A stretch of DNA of 9,450 nt from an uncultured Verrucomicrobiales bacterium (GCA_938001985.1 CALLBE010000061.1:1-9450); one strand, 5' to 3'. Positions 1 through 7,321 are shown, counted from the first letter of the stretch. Notes: generated from the letters alone by a model not told the origin. Program-made: numbers and translations.

Positions 1-282
1 TAGACCCTCCGCTGGATTGGCGAGGATTTTCTTTTTGAGCCCACTGAGTGATAAGTCGCCATACAGTCCGAGACTTTTTGGTTTGGCTTGGACTTTTGAG
101 GTTTCAAACTGAGCTTTACGTAAAAGCTCACGCCCTTGTAAGAAACCTGGAAGCTCTTTTAGCAAGTTCTCTAATAAGCTGACCGCGTAGCCAGCGTTAT
201 TTGATTTCATTGCTTGGGAGGCCTTATTCCATTGCTCTTTATGAGCGGGAGCAAGTTGATCTTCTGAAATTTTTTGGAACAT
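1..282 (-). CDS. N-terminal part of an unidentified protein, possibly TPR-like (cut by window edge)
   Basis: An open frame runs leftward from an ATG at 282 and leaves the window without a stop, so 94 codons are visible. It begins MFQKISEDQL. It continues with two amphipathic helix-like stretches, roughly residues 11-30 (motif NKASQAMKSNNAGYAVSLLE) and 34-60 (LLKELPGFLQGRELLRKAQ). The pattern A..A...N.GYA..LL...L...PGFL.GR..L..A resembles a tetratricopeptide repeat: small residues at helix packing positions, then a Pro-Gly turn. There is no signal peptide. From about residue 60 it becomes Lys/Ser-rich (KVQAKPKSLG), then SLSGLKKKILANPAEG. Short proteins opening in this style are, from memory, common in Verrucomicrobiota, but I cannot name a function. 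It is the first gene after the phoU terminator and is probably a separate transcription unit. No Shine-Dalgarno precedes the ATG (ACTCACCTTTT). Confidence 0.7.
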   Translation of the reverse strand, partial: MFQKISEDQLAPAHKEQWNKASQAMKSNNAGYAVSLLENLLKELPGFLQGRELLRKAQFETSKVQAKPKSLGLYGDLSLSGLKKKILANPAEGL

Positions 283-339
283 AAAAGGTGAGTTTTTTTA
301 CTTAGAAAAGACTGATTTCATAGTAAAACATAAAAGAGT

Positions 340-422
340 CCCCCTCTGGCAAGTCTATAGATTTTTTTTGAGAGAATAGGGTGCCACTTTCAACTGAGAA
401 AGAGCTAGTTATTAGGAGGGGG
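340..422. other. Compact multi-helix inverted-repeat element, possible structured RNA
   Basis: Nested complementary segments form a junction-like layout with few unpaired bases. CCCCCTC (340-346) pairs with GAGGGGG (416-422). TGGCA (347-351) pairs with TGCCA (382-386). CTTTC (387-391) pairs with GAAAG (398-402). CTA (405-407) can pair with TAG (413-415). The helices abut directly at 346/347 and 386/387. The element lies 58 bases upstream of the left-edge gene's ATG, just past the phoU terminator, so it could be a 5' leader of that gene, a plus-strand small RNA, or chance. It does not fit a tRNA: there is no T-loop consensus. I cannot tell which strand would be transcribed. Confidence 0.3.
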
Positions 423-426
423 TGAT

Positions 427-483
427 AAAAATCATACTATGTGAGGTGGTTATCCGAAGAGGTCTCGGAAGACATAGTATGAT
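427..483 (-). terminator. Probable phoU / pst operon terminator
   Basis: A perfect 12-base inverted repeat has arms ATCATACTATGT (431-442) and ACATAGTATGAT (472-483). Reading in the phoU direction, the stem is followed by five T (427-431 on the complement). The 29-base loop carries its own small hairpin (CCGA at 454-457 with TCGG at 465-468). It begins 64 bases after the phoU stop, so the phoU mRNA would have a structured 3' end. The stem is AT-rich and the T tract short, so efficiency may be modest. Confidence 0.55.
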
Positions 484-502
484 GAATGCAGGTGTTTTTT
501 CT

Positions 503-540
503 AGGGGGATGCCAGCTTAAAGCTGACAACGTAGACCCCT
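503..540 (-). repeat. GC-rich hairpin in the phoU 3' UTR
   Basis: In the phoU direction, AGGGG (540-536) can pair with CCCCT (507-503). Inside it lies a second stem, GTCAGC (527-522) with GCTGGC (516-511), around a 5-base loop. The T·G pair in the inner stem is allowed in minus-strand RNA but would be a C/A mismatch on the plus strand, which favours minus transcription. After the hairpin the minus strand reads AGAAAAAAC, not T, so it is not an intrinsic terminator for phoU. On the plus strand it is followed by TTTT and could weakly stop antisense transcription. Confidence 0.4.
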
Positions 541-547
541 TTTAACC

Positions 548-1213
548 TTACTGGTTAGGCTTTGACGTCTCGATGTAGATAATATCTTCCGCGATATTGG
601 TACAAAGCTTTGAGAAACGTTGAATAGATCTCGCAATGAAAATTAAGCTCAAGTAGTTAGGGATTCCCTCATTATCTTGAGACATTAAGTTTACAAAAAT
701 AGCGGATATTTGCTTAGACGTTTCTTTGGCTCGTTCTTCTCCATCAAGGCACTCACCAGCTTCGCTAGCATCATGAGTTAAGATCGCTTCTTTGGTGTGA
801 GCCAGCTGCTCTTTAGCTAAAGAGAAAAGGTCTTTAATGTATTCAACATCAGGAGCCATTAAGACGGATTTATCTAGTTTCTTAATTTGCTTAGCGATAC
901 GGCATAGGTGGTCGCCGAGGCGTTCAATGCTTTTCGCGATACTGATGGAAGAGACGACAAACCTTAAATCGGAAGCTACAGGCTTGTATTTAAGGAGAAT
1001 ATCCATAGCTAGATTGTCAATGACGACTTCCTTATTGTTGATGGCCTCATCACTGACGATGATGGAGTCACAAAGGGCTTGGTCGTTATTAACAAAAGCT
1101 TCTTCAGCACGATTGAAAGAAGTTTCAATCAAGGTTAACATCGATGATAAATTCTCTTTGAGTTCCTTTAAATCATCATTAAATGGGGTGAGTATGTGCG
1201 AATTAATATTCAT
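548..1213 (-). CDS. phoU: Phosphate transport/Pho regulon regulator PhoU
   Basis: This 221-residue protein matches the usual PhoU length (~215-240) and its all-helical double-domain plan. Domain 1 (about 10-110) has acidic helix residues around SDEAINNKEVVID (54-66), the family stretch KPVASDLRFVVSS (77-89) and the metal-site motif ERLGDH (97-102). Domain 2 (about 120-215) has the matching helix IARSIQRFSKLCTNIAEDII (193-212). PhoU works at the inner face of the membrane with PstB and the sensor kinase PhoR, keeping the Pho response off when phosphate is plentiful. That role is family knowledge, not visible here. Oddly, the second motif reads Q198-R-F-S-K-L-C where the family normally has E-R-x-x-D-H, so the second metal site looks degraded. 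It is the last pst gene, 23 bases after pstB. No Shine-Dalgarno precedes the ATG (GATTAACAC). Confidence 0.95.
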   Translation of the reverse strand: MNINSHILTPFNDDLKELKENLSSMLTLIETSFNRAEEAFVNNDQALCDSIIVSDEAINNKEVVIDNLAMDILLKYKPVASDLRFVVSSISIAKSIERLGDHLCRIAKQIKKLDKSVLMAPDVEYIKDLFSLAKEQLAHTKEAILTHDASEAGECLDGEERAKETSKQISAIFVNLMSQDNEGIPNYLSLIFIARSIQRFSKLCTNIAEDIIYIETSKPNQ

Positions 1214-1236
1214 GTGTTAATCAGTTTTAATTGTGA

Positions 1237-2019
1237 TTATCCAAAGCGACCTGAGACATAATCTTCAGTTCGTTTGTTTTTAGGGTTAGAGAAGAGCTCT
1301 TTCGTGGGTGAGAACTCAATGAGCTCACCCAAGTAGAAAAAGGCCGTGTTGTCAGAAATACGAGTGGCCTGCTGCATACTATGTGTAACGATCACGATAG
1401 TGTATTCTTGCTTAAGCGTGTTAATTAATTGCTCAACATGGGCTGTGGCAATAGGATCGAGAGCCGAACAAGGCTCATCCATGAGGATGATCTTAGGATT
1501 GACCGCAATGGTTCTGGCGATACAAAGTCGCTGTTGTTGTCCTCCTGAGAGGCCAAGGGCCGAATCTTTTAATCGGTCCTTAACTTCGTCCCATAGTGCG
1601 GCACCACGCAGTGATTTTTCAACTGCATCATCGAGATCAGATTGCTTTTGCTTGCCCTGAAGGTTCAGACCATAGGCAACGTTATCATAGATGCTTTTAG
1701 GGAAAGGGTTATATTTCTGGAACACCATTCCGACGTTTTTTCTCAACTCAATGGGATCGACCTCAGGAGTATTGATGTCTTGTCCCATGATGCGGATTTG
1801 ACCATTCGTAATACAAGCTGTATCGACCAAGTCGTTGATACGGTTGAGCGATCTTAATAGCGTTGATTTACCACAGCCTGACGGCCCGATGAAGGCCGTG
1901 ACCTTTTTTTCTGGGCAAGAGACTGAGATGTTTTTTAAAGTGTCGGTTTCTCCTCTATTATAAGAAAAAGAGAAGTCATCGATCTCAATGATTGGGCGTT
2001 CTTCTGAGGAAGTTTCCAT
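1237..2019 (-). CDS. pstB: Phosphate ABC transporter ATP-binding protein PstB
   Basis: A 260-residue ABC ATPase of normal PstB size (E. coli ~257), which hydrolyses ATP to drive phosphate import through PstC/PstA on the cytoplasmic side. The motifs are complete: Walker [10 protein letters not shown] (45-53), Q-loop glutamine Q101 in VFQK, signature LSGGQQQR (157-164), Walker B IILMDEP (177-183), D-loop SALD (185-188) and switch histidine H213. The stretch [17 protein letters not shown] (103-119) after the Q-loop is the hallmark separating PstB from other importer ATPases. It starts 39 bases after pstA and ends 23 before phoU, so it is surely co-transcribed with both. The ATG at 2019 is preceded by AATTGACGAATC, with no clear Shine-Dalgarno. 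The first ~9 residues (METSSEERP) lie ahead of the conserved fold, and no start further downstream fits better. Confidence 0.98.
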   Translation of the reverse strand: METSSEERPIIEIDDFSFSYNRGETDTLKNISVSCPEKKVTAFIGPSGCGKSTLLRSLNRINDLVDTACITNGQIRIMGQDINTPEVDPIELRKNVGMVFQKYNPFPKSIYDNVAYGLNLQGKQKQSDLDDAVEKSLRGAALWDEVKDRLKDSALGLSGGQQQRLCIARTIAVNPKIILMDEPCSALDPIATAHVEQLINTLKQEYTIVIVTHSMQQATRISDNTAFFYLGELIEFSPTKELFSNPKNKRTEDYVSGRFG

Positions 2020-2058
2020 GATTCGTCAATTGGTTAAATAAGTGTTTAAAATAAGAGG

Positions 2059-4209
2059 TTACCATTTAATTTTTCCGCGCATTTTCATACGGAGCCAAAT
2101 AGATACTGAAGCGAAAATCATGACAATAATCATGAAGACCAAGACGGACCCATATTGCATTGGCTTGATGTGTTCAGATGGCGGTAGTTTTCCTGAAATA
2201 GTGTAGATGTGGTACGGCAAGGCCTGAACCGATTGAGACATAAAGTCAAAAAACTGATTGAGAGGCGATCCCGATAGATCGGAGAAGGGGAGGTCAGACT
2301 TGGCTGCTACGGCAGCCGTGAACATGATAGGCGCGGTTTCACCCGCTACTCGAGTGATTCCGAGAACTGAAGCGGTTAAAATACCTGGTGTGGCGTAAGG
2401 TAAGACAGCGGTTCTGATGGACTGCCATTTGGTCGCACCTAGTGCCAAAGAAGCCTCTCGGAAGCCTTTAGGAACGGCCTTAAGTGATTCTTCTGAAGAG
2501 GTGATTATGATAGGAAGGACCATGATGGCTAATGTGAATGCACCTGCGATTAGCGAGTTCCCCCAGCCTTGGAAAGAGAGGTAAACCCAGCCATCGTAGA
2601 AGCTTTCTAGGCCTTTTTGTTGAGCGGCTCTCAGGCTGTGACGAGGGTTTTTATCGTCTTCAATCATCGCGATTCTGTTGTCCTCGATTTCTGCCAGACC
2701 TGGTTCTACTAAAGCCGGGAATATCTTGAACTTAAACTTGTCGTCAATGGAAGGCGCGCTCGTAATAACCGGCGCCACTGAAACAAACAAACCTAGACCG
2801 AAGAGACCAAAGACAATTGAAGGGACACCCGCTAAGTTCATCATCGATAATCGAATAGTAGAAATCAGTGGGCCACTATTTTTAGCATATTCGCCAAGGT
2901 ATACCGCAGCGGCAACTCCGACAAAGAGAGCAATGATCATACATGCCGCAACTAATAACATTGTACCAATAACTGGGCCGGAGACCCCACCAGATGAATA
3001 AGGGTAGACGTATTCGTTTAATATATTTAAGCGAGGCTGACCGTATTCATTAACCGCTCCTTCGTTTGCTTCCTTAAAGGCGGACATGTCTGTCGTTGGG
3101 AGTTTGATTTGACAAGCTTGACCGAAGTTAAATCGGATGAACGGAGCGCTTATCGTCAATGGATTTATATCCGTTAGCTTAAGCAGAGGGTTGTCCTTTT
3201 TAAGCTGTTGAAACACTGAGTTGGGTAGCCTTAATTCCTTTTGATTGGATTTAATTGCGAAGTACAAAGGCGCTTTCGCTAAGCTGTGTTGATGTGAAGT
3301 CGCTAGGGCTGGATGATTCTTTAATAGAGTTGAAAATAGTTGGTGCGGGAGCTCATAGGAGCCTTTAGGCAATGTCAGTGCTATTTTTTTAACGGAGGTT
3401 TCTTGTAGTTTTCCTTCACCAAATTTACCCGTGCCTGTATCGCTTAAATACCCCTGATGTTGAGCCTCAGTCAGTAAGACGGTTTGGTTTTCTGGAATGT
3501 AAACCTCCATGAGTTCATTGGGTTTATCATCGAGGGTGTCTGTTAAATTACCATAAAGCTTATAAATTAATGACGAATCAGCGAGTAAAGCCATGGTCTT
3601 CGCTTGTAGGTAGAAACTCTTTTCTTTGAACGTAACCTCATATAAATTGGTGCTGACCTTGGAAGGGGTGGCAGAGAGGTTTTTGAAGGCCTCGCTGCTA
3701 TTTGCCAATTTTTTATATAAGGCTGGAGTCAATAATAGTGGGGTATTGTTTAGGACCTCAAAGACCACAGGTGCTTGTTCGTCTCTATAAAGGTGTGTGA
3801 TTTTGACTTTATTATACTTAGAAATCTCAGAAAGATAAGCATCAGAGAGTACACTTCCTTTTTCGATGTTAAAGGTGGTGTACTCAAAAGACTTATCAAA
3901 GCTCTCTTCGCCTGTCAGTGAGTTGTTATCAGGATTGTATGTCTTGAGCGTTTTATAGCTTTTCTTTGGGATTTCTAATTTATCACCAGCATCAAAGGCT
4001 AAAACTTCCAAGCTCTCAGGTTTTCTCGTGATGAAATCCGTTCCGTATTGATAAAGGACAGGAGCGCCTTTGGATAGGATTTCCCAGAATACAAAGAGGG
4101 TGAAAAAGATGATAGAGTACGTGCCAAAAATAAGAAGGAACTTTTGAGCCTTCTCTTTGGTTTGTAGAAAACCTTTCTTAGTGGCAAAAGGATTGGTCTG
4201 ATCTTGCAT
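2059..4209 (-). CDS. pstA: Phosphate ABC transporter permease PstA, with large periplasmic repeat insertion
   Basis: This is the second membrane subunit of the phosphate importer. At 716 residues it is more than twice the ~296 of E. coli PstA. Membrane segments lie near residues 24-45, 411-437, 453-480, 551-573, 606-632 and 688-706. The permease core is normal: [15 protein letters not shown] (461-475), the EAA loop that docks Pst[16 protein letters not shown] (585-599), and the R..GET motif (R620, E624) expected in the phosphate path. Two insertions explain the length. Residues ~50-405, between segments 1 and 2, hold about eight copies of a ~41-residue strand-helix unit. Residues ~482-548 lie between segments 3 and 4. 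By topology both face the periplasm, where PstS docks. Enlarged PstA proteins with an N-terminal insertion (DUF3333 type) are known in some Gammaproteobacteria, but I cannot say this domain is related. The gene lies 12 bases after pstC. No Shine-Dalgarno precedes it. Confidence 0.93.
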   Translation of the reverse strand: MQDQTNPFATKKGFLQTKEKAQKFLLIFGTYSIIFFTLFVFWEILSKGAPVLYQYGTDFITRKPESLEVLAFDAGDKLEIPKKSYKTLKTYNPDNNSLTGEESFDKSFEYTTFNIEKGSVLSDAYLSEISKYNKVKITHLYRDEQAPVVFEVLNNTPLLLTPALYKKLANSSEAFKNLSATPSKVSTNLYEVTFKEKSFYLQAKTMALLADSSLIYKLYGNLTDTLDDKPNELMEVYIPENQTVLLTEAQHQGYLSDTGTGKFGEGKLQETSVKKIALTLPKGSYELPHQLFSTLLKNHPALATSHQHSLAKAPLYFAIKSNQKELRLPNSVFQQLKKDNPLLKLTDINPLTISAPFIRFNFGQACQIKLPTTDMSAFKEANEGAVNEYGQPRLNILNEYVYPYSSGGVSGPVIGTMLLVAACMIIALFVGVAAAVYLGEYAKNSGPLISTIRLSMMNLAGVPSIVFGLFGLGLFVSVAPVITSAPSIDDKFKFKIFPALVEPGLAEIEDNRIAMIEDDKNPRHSLRAAQQKGLESFYDGWVYLSFQGWGNSLIAGAFTLAIMVLPIIITSSEESLKAVPKGFREASLALGATKWQSIRTAVLPYATPGILTASVLGITRVAGETAPIMFTAAVAAKSDLPFSDLSGSPLNQFFDFMSQSVQALPYHIYTISGKLPPSEHIKPMQYGSVLVFMIIVMIFASVSIWLRMKMRGKIKW

Positions 4210-4221
4210 GAGATAAAAAAG

Positions 4222-6240
4222 TTAGTGCTTACTACCGAATTTCTTAATGACGTTTTGAGCCAATGAGTTAATAATTAAAGAGATACCAAAGAGGAAAAGA
4301 CCAACTAGGAATAGGGCTCGGTATTGAATACTGCCTGGAGCGGCTTCCCCTGTGGATTGAGCAATAATTCCCGTCATGGTGTGCACGGGGTCTGTCCACG
4401 TGGTCGGCCAGTCAATGGTTCCGCCGGCGACTAATAAGACAACCATGGTTTCACCAATGATTCGACCAAAACCTAATAGGATTGCAGCCACCACACCTGA
4501 AAGAGAAGAGGGGATGATCACGTTGAAAATAGTCTGAAGACGAGTCGCTCCTAGTGAAAGCGAAGCTTCTGTATAAGATTTAGGCACGTTATTGATCGCA
4601 TCTTCAGCCAGTGTGAACATGGTTGGAATAGCCATGAATGCCAGAAGAACACCCGCAGTGAGCATCATCTGTTCGCCCGAAGCAGGGAAGCCAGGTAACC
4701 ACTCAAGCCAAGGAATGTACGAGAGTTTTAAGATATTTTGTCCCACGACGACAACCCCTAAGAAGGCGAGGACAACGGAAGGAATGGCTTGAATGAACTC
4801 AATGATAGGCTTGATGAAATTCTGCTCGGCTTTAGAAGCGATACGGTTGACATAAATAGCACCACCCACGGCAAAAGGAGTGGCGATGGTGATGGCAATC
4901 AAGGTGATGAACAGTGAGCCACCAAAGAGAGGCGCGAGTCCAAAGAAGTTATGCCAAGAGCTGTTTGAAATCCATTTTTGTCCAAAAACAAATCCACCTA
5001 AAGTTTTCAAAAAGCCGATGGTTTGATCATGTCTCCATGATTCCATGTTCGAGCGCTGTTGAGCCATGAATGCGTCATAGTCTTTCAGTAATTTGGTCAG
5101 CTTTTTATGAATGCGTCTGGCCCCTTTGTTTTCAAATTCATTAATATTAGGGAGTTTAGGGAAGATGGCGTGCGAGCTTGAAGTCATCTTGGAGAGTAGC
5201 TCCTGATGTTCGGGAAGCGTGGCGTATAAGACCTCCGCTTGTTGACCGTAGTCCTGGTCTTCTGTGATCAGTCTTTTTAAGTCGATTAAGAGCTTCTTCT
5301 TTTTTTCTGGAGAAGCCTCTGGAATACCTTCTTCAATTGCTTTTTTACGATCGGCTGCGGAAAGGAAGGACTCGGCTCTGATACTGACGAGTAGGGCGTG
5401 GTCTCTTAGTTTTTCAACAAATGCGTTGAAAGGGAGGTAGGTTTCGGTGAGTTCTTTTTCAACCTGAGATAGGTTTGAGAATAGAGGGGTTTGTAATAAA
5501 ACGGTTCGTTTTTCAACACCAGAACGAGAACTTTGAGTGATGAAGTCGGGTGTTTTGGTTGAAACCGTGTAATTACTAAAATAGCTGATTAACGCCTCTT
5601 GAAGAGTTTTGATAGCCGAGGGTTCTTGGCGTTGCACTTCATAGGCTTTTTTCTGAAATTGTGGAGAGAGAGTAGAGATCTTAATGGAGGGAGCAATCTT
5701 GTTGATTTTCGCTGTCAGCGCCTCTTGCGTCTTGATTAAGTTTTGAGAAAACTCCGCTTTCTGGGCTTTCATCTGAGCTTGTTCCTCTGGGCTGCCTTCG
5801 GACCAAATGTCCCAGATGATTTCTTTTGAAGTGATGCGGTTTTTCGCTATTTTTACGGCGAGGAGTTCACTCGTCATTTTCTCAATAGCCACGGTCTTCA
5901 TGGTGGAGAAAAGCTCGGGAATGTAGGCGTCGACACCAGCTTGGTGGAAGAGTTCGTACTGTTTGACTTGAGTGACAAGAGATTTAATCTCCTTTTGGTA
6001 CTTCAGTTGGTTTTCAGCGTAATCAGCGAATTCTTTGCCTGACTTGCGATAAATGTTTAAATTGCTTTGGTAATCGGGGAAAAAGTAGATCGATTCTTTG
6101 GCTAAGAACAACGTGATCAGAATGAGCGCAATGATTGAGATGAGCGCATTTCCACCAAATAAGAACTTGATTGCATCCTGTTTTCCCAGTCCTAAAAATG
6201 AGAACTGTTTTTTGTTGATAAATGGGTGTTCCTTAGACAT
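4222..6240 (-). CDS. pstC: Phosphate ABC transporter permease PstC, with large periplasmic helical insertion
   Basis: This is the first membrane subunit of the phosphate importer, 672 residues against ~319 in E. coli. After a short cytoplasmic start comes membrane segment 1 (about 31-55). Then come ~370 hydrophilic, Lys/Glu/Gln-rich residues (about 58-430), predicted mostly helical with coiled-coil-like stretches, for example 75-100 and 155-180. The usual permease core follows: segment 2 in FGGSLFITLIAITIATPFAV (439-458), FIQAIPSVVLAFLGVVVVG (482-500), the EAA loop EASLSLGATRLQTIFN (558-573) and GFGRIIGETMVV (590-601), whose Arg and Glu belong to the conserved phosphate path. The insertion should sit in the periplasm beside the one in PstA. 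Long PstC forms (~680 aa) occur in Pseudomonas and relatives, so enlargement itself is known. The ATG at 6240 follows TTTCAGCCTCATTCCA, without Shine-Dalgarno. pstC is separated from pstS by 192 bases with a terminator. Confidence 0.94.
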   Translation of the reverse strand: MSKEHPFINKKQFSFLGLGKQDAIKFLFGGNALISIIALILITLFLAKESIYFFPDYQSNLNIYRKSGKEFADYAENQLKYQKEIKSLVTQVKQYELFHQAGVDAYIPELFSTMKTVAIEKMTSELLAVKIAKNRITSKEIIWDIWSEGSPEEQAQMKAQKAEFSQNLIKTQEALTAKINKIAPSIKISTLSPQFQKKAYEVQRQEPSAIKTLQEALISYFSNYTVSTKTPDFITQSSRSGVEKRTVLLQTPLFSNLSQVEKELTETYLPFNAFVEKLRDHALLVSIRAESFLSAADRKKAIEEGIPEASPEKKKKLLIDLKRLITEDQDYGQQAEVLYATLPEHQELLSKMTSSSHAIFPKLPNINEFENKGARRIHKKLTKLLKDYDAFMAQQRSNMESWRHDQTIGFLKTLGGFVFGQKWISNSSWHNFFGLAPLFGGSLFITLIAITIATPFAVGGAIYVNRIASKAEQNFIKPIIEFIQAIPSVVLAFLGVVVVGQNILKLSYIPWLEWLPGFPASGEQMMLTAGVLLAFMAIPTMFTLAEDAINNVPKSYTEASLSLGATRLQTIFNVIIPSSLSGVVAAILLGFGRIIGETMVVLLVAGGTIDWPTTWTDPVHTMTGIIAQSTGEAAPGSIQYRALFLVGLFLFGISLIINSLAQNVIKKFGSKH

Positions 6241-6263
6241 TGGAATGAGGCTGAAATTTTAGA

Positions 6264-6294
6264 GTTATAGTGGATACTTTAATTTCTATTGCAA
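6264..6294 (-). promoter_or_regulatory. Possible internal promoter for pstC
   Basis: Downstream of the pstS terminator the minus strand has TTGCAA (6294-6289) as a -35-like box and TATAAC (6269-6264) as a good -10-like box. The spacer is 19 bases, longer than ideal. A start near 6257 would give a leader of about 17 bases. It could supply transport subunits independently of pstS read-through. The call rests on two short boxes only. Confidence 0.25.
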
Positions 6295-6308
6295 GGTATA
6301 TTAGGAGT

Positions 6309-6353
6309 AAAAAAACGACTTTTACCAACTGATGAAACAGGGTGAAAGTCGTT
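6309..6353 (-). terminator. Intrinsic terminator/attenuator between pstS and pstC
   Basis: In the pstS direction the arms AACGACTTTCACC (6353-6341) and GGTAAAAGTCGTT (6326-6314) form a 13-base-pair stem with one C/A mismatch, and are followed by seven T in a row (6315-6309 on the complement, shared with the stem end). The 14-base loop can add a 3-pair inner stem (CTG/CAG). This is a textbook Rho-independent terminator 79 bases after the pstS stop. Since pstC-pstA-pstB-phoU have no strong promoter of their own, partial read-through is the likely design, giving more PstS than membrane complex. Confidence 0.75.
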
Positions 6354-6360
6354 GCTTTGT

Positions 6361-6415
6361 ATTCAGGGTGAAAAGTGGGGAAGTTAGGGGATTGTTGGCC
6401 TAATTCTCCCTGAAT
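6361..6415 (-). repeat. Hairpin in the pstS 3' UTR
   Basis: An 8-base perfect inverted repeat, ATTCAGGG (6361-6368) and CCCTGAAT (6408-6415), encloses 39 bases. These contain a second 5-base pair, TTAGG (6384-6388) with CCTAA (6399-6403). It lies between the pstS stop and the terminator, on the pstS mRNA. It may protect the pstS transcript from 3' exonucleases. That role is an inference from position. Confidence 0.4.
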
Positions 6416-6432
6416 CAATGGTAGTGAAACCT

Positions 6433-7239
6433 CTACTTAACTGGGATGAATCCTACTTTGGTAACGATTTTAGACGCTATTTTTGAGGAGGTTGCCCAGT
6501 CGAGGAACTTTTTGGTGCTGCCAGTTGGCTCACCAAGGGTGTAGTAGTAAAGGTTACGAGATAGAGAGTAAGAAGCTTTGTTCTCTGGTGTGCCAGCTAC
6601 GCCATCAATCGTTACTGATTTGATGCCTTCTTTGTTAGCGTAAGCGAGGCCCACGTACCCAATGCCTTTTGAGTTTTTGAAGACTTGGTCAACGATTTGT
6701 GTGTTGCCTGCTTGTTTTTGAGCGTTTGAGCTGTAGTCTTTTTTGCTCATCGCTAATTTTTGGAAGGTTTTGTATGTTCCTGAAGTCTCGTTACGTGTGT
6801 AAATTGAGATTTTACCAGGAGTTCCACCCACTTCAGACCAGTCACTGATGCTGCCTGTGAAGATACCTTCAATTTGCTCTTTCGTTAAGTTTGAGATGCC
6901 GTTAGCGCCATTCACGATCACTGCGATCATGTCAACTCCAGCAACGGTTTCTTTAAGAGATTTGCCTTTGGCGGTGAATTTGTTGATTTCACTTTCCTTT
7001 ACAGAGCGTGAACTCATGCCGATTTGAGCAGTTCCGTCTAAAAGAGCTTTGAAAGCTGAAGATGAGCCTTCAGCTGCGATTTCGAATTTAACGTGATTGC
7101 CTAAAGCGGTGTAGACCTCAGAGAGCTGAGGAACCATTTTAGCTCCGAGTGTGTCAGAGCCCTTGATAGTGATTTTATCAGCTGCAGTAGATGTGGCTAT
7201 AAGAGCGGATCCGATAGCGAGTGATTTTAATGCTTTCAT
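6433..7239 (-). CDS. pstS: Periplasmic phosphate-binding protein PstS
   Basis: A 268-residue solute-binding protein that captures phosphate in the periplasm and delivers it to PstC/PstA. It starts with a signal peptide (MKALKSLAIGSALIATSTAA), probably cleaved near residue 20. There is no lipobox cysteine, so it is soluble. Phosphate-pocket motifs of the family are present: GSDT (27-30), EGSSSA (57-62), the arginine-containing YTRNETSGT (147-155), GIGYVGLAYA (192-201), SRNLYYYTLG (227-236) and the C-terminal VGFIPVK. It is of the short PstS class, smaller than the E. coli protein (~346 with signal). It heads the cluster and is divergent from the porin, with 296 bases between them. The ATG at 7239 follows ATTCACATATAAAAAT, an AT-rich stretch without Shine-Dalgarno. 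A terminator just after it should uncouple its level from the downstream genes. Confidence 0.96.
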   Translation of the reverse strand: MKALKSLAIGSALIATSTAADKITIKGSDTLGAKMVPQLSEVYTALGNHVKFEIAAEGSSSAFKALLDGTAQIGMSSRSVKESEINKFTAKGKSLKETVAGVDMIAVIVNGANGISNLTKEQIEGIFTGSISDWSEVGGTPGKISIYTRNETSGTYKTFQKLAMSKKDYSSNAQKQAGNTQIVDQVFKNSKGIGYVGLAYANKEGIKSVTIDGVAGTPENKASYSLSRNLYYYTLGEPTGSTKKFLDWATSSKIASKIVTKVGFIPVK

Positions 7240-7278
7240 ATTTTTATATGTGAATCAAATGACTTTTAAGTCGGAAGT

Positions 7279-7307
7279 AAGTTGTTCATGGGTTGGTCGT
7301 TTGTCAA
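7279..7307 (-). promoter_or_regulatory. Possible pstS promoter with weak -10
   Basis: Reading toward pstS, a perfect TTGACA lies at 7307-7302. At 17 bases from it stands only CAACTT (7284-7279), a poor -10. Such an imbalance would fit an activator-dependent promoter. The palindrome at 7322-7349 would then be centred about 64 bases upstream of the start, a usual place for an activator. The assignment is tentative. Confidence 0.25.
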
Positions 7308-7321
7308 AAATTTTAGGCAGA

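Noticed and set aside
340..422. A tRNA gene (7-pair outer stem, length 83)
   Set aside because: Neither strand has the T-loop sequence, D-arm bases or a 7-base anticodon loop in the right place.
837..1220. A 127-codon plus-strand frame opposite phoU
   Set aside because: It lies wholly antisense to a well-recognised gene and shows no domain. It mirrors phoU codons. The same reasoning removes the other plus-strand frames inside pstB, pstA, pstC and rpoN.
2059..6240. The oversized pstA and pstC as gene fusions or assembly errors
   Set aside because: Each frame is continuous, the permease core motifs resume in order after the insertion, and codon and base use look uniform. In-frame domain insertions fit better.
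6233..6418. A 61-codon minus-strand frame between pstS and pstC, overlapping the pstC start by 8 bases
   Set aside because: It spans the terminator hairpin and T tract, has no protein-like pattern I recognise, and is best explained as non-coding 3' UTR/leader.
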